Shown here one piece after another: positions 8,373 to 13,756 of a stretch of DNA of 13,756 bases. Source of the DNA: Polynucleobacter sp. (GTDB lineage Bacteria > Pseudomonadota > Gammaproteobacteria > Burkholderiales > Burkholderiaceae). The DNA lies in the NCBI GenBank assembly GCA_023253245.1, contig JALRHB010000024.1, positions 1 to 13,756 on the forward strand, in the 5' to 3' direction. The notes under the pieces are model-generated. The model ran no database searches and was not told the DNA's origin. It saw nothing but the letters and a program-made list of their open reading frames with translations. Position 1 is the stretch's first letter; each line of letters opens with the position of its first letter. The position numbers and the translations under genes are program-made.

Positions 8373-8780
8373 TTACAGAATGGCTGCGATGCCAGCCTTA
8401 GCGATCTCTGCATCCTCGGTCGATTTAACGCCGGAAACGCCGACTGCGCCGATGGTAAACCCATTTACCTCGATATTAACGCCACCCTCTAACATCCCCG
8501 AAATATGAGGGGCAGACAAGAAAGAGATGCGTCCGTTATTAATAATTTCCTCGTAAACGCGGCTCTCACGTTTACCCATCGCTGCTGTACGTGCTTTCTC
8601 TTGCGCAATATACGCTGATACTGGAGCACATCCATCGCGGCGAATTAAACCCAAAATATGACCACCATCATCGCATACCGCTATAGTCACCGCCCAATTA
8701 TTTTCTTGGGCATGTTTATTTGCAGCGTCCAAAATCTTTTGAACATCAACTTGAGTTAAATAAGGTTTAGTAGCCAGCAT
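8373..8780 (-). CDS. GlcG/HbpS family protein (DUF336 type)
   Basis: A 135-residue protein of the GlcG/HbpS family (PF03928 type). It shows the family layout: an N-terminal helix with A-x-K-HAQENNW, the CDDGGHILGLIRRDG strand-turn segment, and then PVSAYIAQEKARTAA, GGVNIEVNG and IGAVGVSGVKSTEDAEIAKAG. No signal peptide is seen. Members are encoded in the E. coli glc (glycolate) operon and in heme-binding systems; the biochemical role is poorly defined. Here it is downstream of a glyoxylate-type aminotransferase gene on the same strand and near a flavin/Fe-S dehydrogenase, which fits the glycolate context. The ATG at 8780 is preceded by an AGAAAG-type ribosome site. The rhlE helicase begins in the same frame six bases after the stop codon. 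Confidence 0.88.
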   Translation of the reverse strand: MLATKPYLTQVDVQKILDAANKHAQENNWAVTIAVCDDGGHILGLIRRDGCAPVSAYIAQEKARTAAMGKRESRVYEEIINNGRISFLSAPHISGMLEGGVNIEVNGFTIGAVGVSGVKSTEDAEIAKAGIAAIL

Positions 8781-8827
8781 GGTTAATCTTTCTGTCTCGA
8801 ATTGTTTTATTTGTCTAAAGTACTATC

Positions 8828-8845
8828 AATACAAGTACTTGAATT
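8828..8845. promoter_or_regulatory. Palindrome upstream of glcG, candidate operator/promoter
   Basis: An 18-bp palindrome with one mismatched pair, centred on the perfect CAAGTACTTG (8832-8841), lies about 50 bp upstream of the glcG start. On the minus strand a perfect TATAAT (8843-8848) overlaps its upstream edge, so transcription could begin inside the palindrome. No good -35 is seen, since that position falls in the loop of the adjacent hairpin. Its TACAA half resembles the repeats beside the gntR gene. The role is inferred. Confidence 0.3.
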
Positions 8846-8849
8846 ATAA

Positions 8850-8891
8850 AGGGTGTAGGCAGACTTATTTTCATAAATCTGGCTACACCCT
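8850..8891 (-). terminator. Long hairpin between aminotransferase and glcG, probable terminator
   Basis: Arms 8850-8868 and 8873-8891 are complementary over 19 bp with two mismatched pairs and a 4-base loop (TTTC). The outer 9 bp AGGGTGTAG/CTACACCCT is perfect. It lies 21 bases past the aminotransferase stop codon. On the minus strand it is followed by the AT-rich TTATAATT and not by a clean U-run. It is most simply a transcription terminator or 3'-end stabiliser for the aminotransferase mRNA. An attenuator before glcG is also possible. Confidence 0.55.
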
Positions 8892-8911
8892 GCCTCCTCC
8901 CAACTTACTGA

Positions 8912-10096
8912 TTATTTGAGGAATTCTTGGGCAGCAAGCACCCCACTAGCCTTGGGTTTGTAGCCCATGGCACCCAAACTCATCTCTACACCTGAAAGTG
9001 CAGCCATCAAACTGAGCTCATTGCAGTCACCTAAATGACCAATGCGGAAAGCCTTACCTTTAATTTTTCCTAATCCAGTTCCCAAAGAGAGATTGAATTT
9101 TTCTAGTGCATGTTTACGCAACTTGTCAGCATCCATGCCTTCTGGCACAGCGATACAAGTAAGCACCGGAGAATAGCAATCTTTATCTTGACACTGAATC
9201 TCTAAGCCCCACGCATTGACCGCCTCACGGCAAGCACTTGCTAAACGCTGGTGACGAGCAAAAATATTATCTAAGCCCTCAGCCATCATCATATCCAAAG
9301 CCTCATGTAATCCATACATTAAATTGGTACTTGGAGTGGTTGGCCAATAGCCTGATTTATTTGATTCCAGAATCTCATCCCACGCCCAATAGGCCTTAGG
9401 CATTTTGTTGGTCTTGCTTACCTCAATTGCCCTGGCAGATAAGGCGTTAAAACCAATGCCAGGCGGCAACATCAAGCCTTTTTGTGACCCAGAAATAGTC
9501 ACATCAGCGCCCCACTTGTCGTGTTCATAATCTGCAGAGCCTAAGCCAGACACACTATCAACCAACAACAACGCAGGATGCTTTAAGGAGTCAATGGCTT
9601 TGCGAACTGCTGCGATATTTGAAGTAACGCCAGTAGATGTTTCGTTATGCACCACACAGACAGCTTTAATTTCATGCCCAGTGTCTTTGCGCAAGCGCTC
9701 TTCAATCACAGATGCATCAACACCCCAGCGCCAAGTATCTTGTCCTGGCTTTCCCACCACCTCAACATCTAAACCTAAACGCTTACCTAAAGCACGCCAC
9801 AAATTGGCAAACTGACCGGTCTCGTAAAAGAGCACCTTATCGCCAGGATCAAGAACGTTCACTAAAGCACCCTCCCATGAACCCGTTCCCGAGGCTGAGT
9901 AAATAATGACGGGTTGCTCGGTCTTAAAAATCTTTTTGATGCCCTCTAAGATCTCAAGACCAAATTGACCGAACTCAGGACCGCGATGGTCAATCGTCTG
10001 ATAACTGATAGCGCGCAAAAGACGTGAGGGAACAGGACTTGGGCCCGGAATATGAAGGAAATGACGTCCTGAGGGGTGGTTATCAAGTTTTAGCAT
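8912..10096 (-). CDS. Serine-glyoxylate/alanine-glyoxylate aminotransferase (class V, PLP)
   Basis: A 394-residue class V, PLP-dependent aminotransferase. It opens with RHFLHIPGPSPVP and TIDHRGPEFG, then has SASGTGSWEGAL (67-78, PLP phosphate region), VVHNETSTGV (148-157), DSVSGLGS (180-187, PLP-ring Asp at 180), SGSQKGLMLPPG with the Schiff-base lysine K206, and GTGLGKIKGKAFRIGHLGD near the C-terminus. This closely follows the serine-glyoxylate aminotransferase (SgaA) pattern: serine + glyoxylate gives hydroxypyruvate + glycine, as used in methylotroph serine cycles and in glyoxylate disposal. Alanine or other amino donors remain possible. The start ATG at 10096 matches the family; a weak GCGAGA ribosome site precedes it. 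It is divergent from the GntR gene across a 179-bp regulatory gap. Confidence 0.9.
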   Translation of the reverse strand: MLKLDNHPSGRHFLHIPGPSPVPSRLLRAISYQTIDHRGPEFGQFGLEILEGIKKIFKTEQPVIIYSASGTGSWEGALVNVLDPGDKVLFYETGQFANLWRALGKRLGLDVEVVGKPGQDTWRWGVDASVIEERLRKDTGHEIKAVCVVHNETSTGVTSNIAAVRKAIDSLKHPALLLVDSVSGLGSADYEHDKWGADVTISGSQKGLMLPPGIGFNALSARAIEVSKTNKMPKAYWAWDEILESNKSGYWPTTPSTNLMYGLHEALDMMMAEGLDNIFARHQRLASACREAVNAWGLEIQCQDKDCYSPVLTCIAVPEGMDADKLRKHALEKFNLSLGTGLGKIKGKAFRIGHLGDCNELSLMAALSGVEMSLGAMGYKPKASGVLAAQEFLK

Positions 10097-10136
10097 GCTT
10101 AGTCTCGCTTGTTTTTTGTAGTTAATCTTGTGGGTC

Positions 10137-10165
10137 AGTGTAAGACACTTTTTTCAATTTTACAA
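10137..10165 (-). promoter_or_regulatory. Candidate sigma70 promoter for the aminotransferase gene
   Basis: Read on the minus strand, TTGTAA (10160-10165) and TACACT (10137-10142) are separated by 17 bp. Each matches its consensus at four of six positions. Transcription would start near 10130, giving a leader of about 34 bases. The -35 hexamer lies within the inverted repeat at 10161-10180, which fits repression by the divergent GntR protein. Confidence 0.35.
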
Positions 10166-10180
10166 TTTTGTATGCAAAAT
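10161..10180. promoter_or_regulatory. Candidate GntR operator, aminotransferase side
   Basis: Two overlapping inverted repeats are present. TACAA-TT-TTGTA (10161-10172) has perfect 5-bp arms, and ATTTTGTATGCAAAAT (10165-10180) is a 16-bp palindrome with one mismatched pair. GntR/FCD regulators usually bind short palindromes of this GT..AC type next to their own gene. Together with the similar repeat at 10251-10270 this is the likely binding region of the adjacent regulator. The link is inferred from position and symmetry. Confidence 0.45.
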
Positions 10181-10223
10181 AATTTACAAAAAAGTAAAAA
10201 ATACCCAATTTAAGAGCTTATTT

Positions 10224-10251
10224 TTGCAAATTCATCGGTTATAGTCATAAT
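10224..10251 (+). promoter_or_regulatory. Candidate sigma70 promoter for gntR
   Basis: TTGCAA (10224-10229) and CATAAT (10246-10251) are separated by 16 bp. The -10 differs from TATAAT at one position. Transcription would start near 10258, leaving a leader of only about 18 bases before the gntR ATG. The second inverted repeat directly overlaps that start point. Confidence 0.4.
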
Positions 10252-10270
10252 GTATACAAAATTTGTACTT
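10251..10270. promoter_or_regulatory. Candidate GntR operator, gntR side
   Basis: TACAAA-A-TTTGTA (10255-10267) has perfect 6-bp arms and overlaps the perfect 8-bp palindrome TGTATACA (10251-10258). It shares GTATRCAAAA with the repeat at 10165-10180. It sits across the predicted gntR transcription start, so autorepression is the simplest role. Confidence 0.45.
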
Positions 10271-10275
10271 TTGCC

Positions 10276-10947
10276 ATGACACTTGATACCCTGCCAAATA
10301 CCCAAAATTTGCATGAAGCAACCTTTCAAAAGCTAAGAAGCCTACTAGTGGAAGGTGCCATCACGCCTGGCAGTAAATTAAATGAGCGTGAACTTGCTGA
10401 GCAGCTAAATGTCTCAAGGACTCCGATTCGAGAGGCTATTCGTCGTTTAGCAGCCGATGGATTAGTTGAGCTCATCGCCAATCGAGGTGCCATTGCCGTT
10501 CAACTTACACGCGAAGACATCATTCACACTTTTGATGTAATCGCCAACTTGGAGGGCTATTCTGGAGAGCTAGCAGCCAAAAACATAAGCGACCAAGCTC
10601 TCATGGAACTGGAGGCCTTGCAATACGAAATGATGGCTTCGTATGCGCGCAGAGATTTATCGAGCTATTACCGCTTAAATATTCAGATCCACAACGCAAT
10701 CAACCAAGCAGCCAATAATCCGGTTTTGCGACAGCTCTTCTCTCAAGTGAATGCTCGCATTGAAGCGCTGCGCTTTCGCTCTAATCAAGATGGCGTGAAA
10801 TGGGAGAAGGCCGTTGGTGAACATCAAGAAATGCTCGATGCCCTCAAAGCGCATGACAGTGCTCGAATGCGCAAAGTGATGATGCAGCACGTAATGAATA
10901 AACGTGACGTTGTTATTCAATTAATCGATCAAGAATCCTCCCAATAA
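10276..10947 (+). CDS. GntR-family transcriptional regulator, FadR/FCD subfamily
   Basis: A 223-residue DNA-binding regulator. The N-terminal winged helix-turn-helix (about 15-75) shows PGSKLNERELAEQL and VSRTPIREAIRRLAADGLVEL. The C-terminal all-helical FCD ligand-binding domain (about 80-215) carries candidate metal/ligand histidines H139, H183 and H205. N135 stands where many metal-binding FCD proteins have Asp. Members of this group sense small organic acids such as glycolate, lactate or gluconate (GlcC, LldR). It probably controls the divergent aminotransferase gene and its own operon with the dehydrogenase, which begins 9 bp after its stop codon. The ATG at 10276 has no visible Shine-Dalgarno sequence and would have a very short leader. 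The ligand is not known. Confidence 0.9.
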   Translation: MTLDTLPNTQNLHEATFQKLRSLLVEGAITPGSKLNERELAEQLNVSRTPIREAIRRLAADGLVELIANRGAIAVQLTREDIIHTFDVIANLEGYSGELAAKNISDQALMELEALQYEMMASYARRDLSSYYRLNIQIHNAINQAANNPVLRQLFSQVNARIEALRFRSNQDGVKWEKAVGEHQEMLDALKAHDSARMRKVMMQHVMNKRDVVIQLIDQESSQ

Positions 10948-10956
10948 ATCACATAT

Positions 10957-13756
10957 ATGAATAAGCCACTTGATTTACCCCTTGCAGAGTCTCTTGCAAA
11001 CAAAGCCGAATTAGCAAAGCGCCTTAGAAAAGAAACCTCTGGCGAAGTGATGACAGACATTGCTAGCCGCGGTCGGTATGCAACGGATGCTTCGATCTAC
11101 CAAGCGATGCCCGTTGCTGTGCTTGTACCAAAAACTGCACAGGATATTGCGGCAGCAATTCAAATCGCATCCGAACTCAATATCCCCGTTCTGCCTCGTG
11201 GGGGCGGTACCAGCCAATGCGGACAAACCACTGGCACTGCGCTTGTCATCGACAACACAAAATATTTTCGTAAGTTACTCCATACCGATCCAGAAAATGC
11301 GATTGCTATCGTTGAACCAGGAATGGTTTTGGATCATCTTAATAGCGCCCTAAAGCCTCATGGACTATGGTATCCAGTCGATGTCTCAACAGCAGCACAA
11401 GCCACCATTGGTGGCATGGCTGGAAATAACTCTTGCGGCAGTCGCTCCATTGCTTACGGCAATATGGTTCATAACGTTCTGGGCATTGATGCCTGGCTAG
11501 CGAATGGCCAAGTGGCTAATTTTGGAAATTACGCACAAAGCTCTGGGACAGCAAAACAACTGGGTGACTTTGTAAAAAATCTAGCTAACACGCTACGGCC
11601 AGAGATAGAAGCAAACTTTCCGAAAGTATTGCGGCGCGTTGCAGGTTACAACTTAGATGTCTTTCATCCTCAGAGTGAACGCCCTTATACAACAGATGGG
11701 AGCGTTAATCTGGCGCACCTGCTAGTTGGTAGCGAGGGCACTTTAGCTTATTTCAAATCTCTGGAACTTAAACTGGCGCCACTGCCAAAACACAAAGTGT
11801 TAGGCGTCGTAAACTTTGCCAGCTTCTTTAAGGCCATGGATAGCGCCCAACATATCGTCAAGCTTGAACCCACCGCAGTAGAACTGGTGGATCGTACGAT
11901 GATTGATTTAGCGCGTCACAACCCCAGCTTTAAAAAGACAATAGAGACGGCCTTAATCGATCCCAACGGGCCCACACCCGAAGCTATCTTGCTGGTGGAA
12001 TTTTCTGGCGAGTCGCATGCACCCCTCCTAGAAAAGCTGAGCTCCCTGCAAAATTTGATGGGAGATCTTGGTTTGCCGGGTTCAGTTGTACCGATGCCCG
12101 ATGCAGGATTGCAAAAGAATTTATGGGAGGTGCGCAAGGCTGGTTTAAATATCATGATGAGCCTTAAGGGTGATGGAAAACCGGTGAGCTTCATCGAAGA
12201 TTGCGCTGTTCCCCTTGAAAGTCTTGCCGAATACACTCAAGCCCTCACCGATGTCTTTTCTAAATATGGCTCACGTGGCACCTGGTACGCTCATGCATCC
12301 GTTGGCACTTTACATGTCCGCCCTATTTTGGATATGCGTCGCGATGGCGCCCAGAAAATGCGAGCCATTGCAGAAGAAGCTTCTGCTTTGGTGCGTAAAT
12401 ACAAAGGTGCGTACAGCGGTGAACATGGCGACGGACTGTGCCGAGGAGAATGGATCTCATGGCAATTTGGCCCCAAAATTACTGAGGCTCTTGGTGAAAT
12501 TAAGCATGCCTTTGACCCTAAAGGACTATTTAATCCAGGCAAGATCATCAATCCCCCTAGGATGGATGATTCAAGCAACTTCCGCTTTCCGCCGAGCTAT
12601 AAAGTCATTCCATTACAACCTGCACTAGATTGGTCAGCCTGGAATGTCCAGAACAATCCAGTGACTGAAGAGACTAGCGCACCAGGAACTGGTGGTGACC
12701 CTGCTATGGGCTTAGCTAAAGCAGTGGAGATGTGTAACAACAATGGCCACTGTCGTAAATTTGATGCTGAAGTAATGTGCCCAAGTTATCGTGTAACCCG
12801 CGATGAGAAACACCTCACACGTGGTCGTGCAAATACCCTGCGTCTAGCATTATCCAATCAGCTCGACATCAAAGATGAAAACTCTCCCCTTGGTAGCGAT
12901 GCTATTAAAGAAGTAATGGAGCTATGCGTGAGTTGCAAGGCCTGTCGACGTGAGTGCCCTACCGGCGTTGACATGGCTAAAATGAAAATTGAATTTCTGT
13001 CAGCATATAAAAAACGTGTAGGCCACTCTCTGCGTGATTTAGCGGTTGCCTACCTACCTAAATATGCGCCGATGATTAGCAATATTCCAGGGATGGCAGC
13101 TTTGCTTAATCTACGAAATCACATCGGCCTCATTGCGAAAATACAAGAAAAGTTCATGGGGATTTCTGCGCAAAGAAGTTTGCCCATCTGGAAGTCCAGT
13201 AATTTTTGGTCCAATGAAAAACAAAATGCGCCGTATCAATTTTCAGCAACTGAACTTGCTCAAGTTGATCAGCATGGAAACAAAGGTGTGGTGCTTTTGG
13301 CAGACACCTTTAATGCCTATTTTGAAGATGAAAACTTACGAGCCGCTTTAGATCTTTTGAAAGCAGCAGGTTATCGCGTTCATATTCCACAAAAGACAAA
13401 ATCTACTAGCAAAGTTGCCAACACTTGCTCTAAAGAGTTTTGTTGCGGACGCACTTACCTAGCAGCCGGGATGGTTGATAAAGCCAAGTCAAGTCTTGAT
13501 GAGTTAGTGGATCATCTTGCACCTTATGCAGAAAAAGGTGTGCCAATCATTGGGTTAGAGCCATCTTGCCTCTTTACACTCAAAGATGAAGCTCTGGTCA
13601 TGGGCTTTGGTGAGCGCGCCCTTAAAGTCAGCAAGCATGCTCAATTATTGGAAGAGTTCCTAGCCAGCGAAGCCAAAGCAGGAAAACTTAAACTTAACTT
13701 TAAAGCTGCAACGCGCCCTGTTTTGTTTCATGGCCACTGTCATCAAAAATCATTTG
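10957..13756 (+). CDS. Fused FAD/Fe-S 2-hydroxyacid dehydrogenase, YdiJ-like (3' end outside window)
   Basis: An uninterrupted frame of 933 codons from ATG at 10957 to the window edge; perhaps 80-100 residues are missing. The first half is an FAD-binding type 4 oxidase: PRGGGTSQCGQT (80-91), GGMAGNNSCGSRS (from 152), GSEGTLA (258-264), EHGDG (489-493) and FNPGKIINP (about 525-533), like GlcD and D-lactate dehydrogenases. Next come two iron-sulfur segments, C593/C599/C608-Pro with MCPSYRVTRDEKHLTRGRAN, and CVSCKACRRECP (C657, C660, C663, C667). The C-terminal half is a CCG-type domain as in GlpC/GlcF: C824, CCG at 829-831, EPSC, HGHCH at 925-929. The enzyme would oxidise a 2-hydroxyacid and pass electrons toward the membrane quinone pool. 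E. coli YdiJ, of the same layout, has been described as a D-2-hydroxyglutarate dehydrogenase. Here glycolate or D-lactate are equally open, given the neighbouring glyoxylate aminotransferase and GlcG-like protein. It is likely co-transcribed with gntR. Confidence 0.92.
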   Translation, partial: MNKPLDLPLAESLANKAELAKRLRKETSGEVMTDIASRGRYATDASIYQAMPVAVLVPKTAQDIAAAIQIASELNIPVLPRGGGTSQCGQTTGTALVIDNTKYFRKLLHTDPENAIAIVEPGMVLDHLNSALKPHGLWYPVDVSTAAQATIGGMAGNNSCGSRSIAYGNMVHNVLGIDAWLANGQVANFGNYAQSSGTAKQLGDFVKNLANTLRPEIEANFPKVLRRVAGYNLDVFHPQSERPYTTDGSVNLAHLLVGSEGTLAYFKSLELKLAPLPKHKVLGVVNFASFFKAMDSAQHIVKLEPTAVELVDRTMIDLARHNPSFKKTIETALIDPNGPTPEAILLVEFSGESHAPLLEKLSSLQNLMGDLGLPGSVVPMPDAGLQKNLWEVRKAGLNIMMSLKGDGKPVSFIEDCAVPLESLAEYTQALTDVFSKYGSRGTWYAHASVGTLHVRPILDMRRDGAQKMRAIAEEASALVRKYKGAYSGEHGDGLCRGEWISWQFGPKITEALGEIKHAFDPKGLFNPGKIINPPRMDDSSNFRFPPSYKVIPLQPALDWSAWNVQNNPVTEETSAPGTGGDPAMGLAKAVEMCNNNGHCRKFDAEVMCPSYRVTRDEKHLTRGRANTLRLALSNQLDIKDENSPLGSDAIKEVMELCVSCKACRRECPTGVDMAKMKIEFLSAYKKRVGHSLRDLAVAYLPKYAPMISNIPGMAALLNLRNHIGLIAKIQEKFMGISAQRSLPIWKSSNFWSNEKQNAPYQFSATELAQVDQHGNKGVVLLADTFNAYFEDENLRAALDLLKAAGYRVHIPQKTKSTSKVANTCSKEFCCGRTYLAAGMVDKAKSSLDELVDHLAPYAEKGVPIIGLEPSCLFTLKDEALVMGFGERALKVSKHAQLLEEFLASEAKAGKLKLNFKAATRPVLFHGHCHQKSF

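Noticed and set aside
11916..12236. 106-codon minus-strand frame inside the FAD/Fe-S dehydrogenase
   Set aside because: The plus-strand frame carries clear family motifs through this region; the antisense frame has none.
12215..12628. 137-codon plus-strand frame inside the dehydrogenase
   Set aside because: It is an out-of-frame reading across the EHGDG region, where the true frame is unmistakable.
1..13756. Mobile elements, phage, toxin-antitoxin, defence or CRISPR content
   Set aside because: No transposase, integrase, direct repeat array or defence domain was seen; all ten genes are recognisable core or metabolic families with intact frames.

Overview
The window looks like chromosome of a free-living betaproteobacterium, most likely Burkholderiaceae and close to Polynucleobacter. 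That placement rests on protein flavour, moderate base composition and compact gene spacing. It was judged by eye, not by a database search. Ten protein genes fill almost the whole window. The largest gaps are 179 bp (10097-10275) and 131 bp (8781-8911). No tRNA, rRNA, insertion sequence, CRISPR array or phage gene is visible.

Region 1 (1-2389, plus strand) is the end of a lipopolysaccharide core/outer-core cluster. It holds the C-terminal part of a WaaE/KdtX-like GT2 glycosyltransferase, a second GT2 enzyme overlapping it by ATGA, and a GT9 heptosyltransferase-like enzyme. Region 2 (2402-8366) is housekeeping: dnaE (minus), gluQ (plus, its start codon within 20 bp of the dnaE start) and an RhlE-type DEAD-box helicase (minus, its 3' end overlapping that of gluQ).

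Region 3 (8373-13756) looks like a small 2-hydroxyacid/glyoxylate module. On the minus strand are a GlcG/HbpS-like protein and a serine-glyoxylate-type aminotransferase. Divergently on the plus strand are a GntR/FCD regulator and, 9 bp later, a large fused FAD plus iron-sulfur 2-hydroxyacid dehydrogenase that runs off the window end. The 179-bp divergent gap carries two TACAA/TTGTA-type inverted repeats. Each sits on or near a predicted promoter, as expected for an autoregulated divergent regulator. A simple reading is that the dehydrogenase oxidises a 2-hydroxyacid (glycolate, D-lactate or D-2-hydroxyglutarate are candidates) and the aminotransferase converts glyoxylate to glycine, with the GntR protein sensing the acid. 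The substrate is not decided by the sequence.

I found no clear evidence for a wholly new type of system. The points most worth a second look are the regulatory architecture of region 3, the in-frame glcG-rhlE junction with a TTG start, and the very tight dnaE/gluQ divergence.
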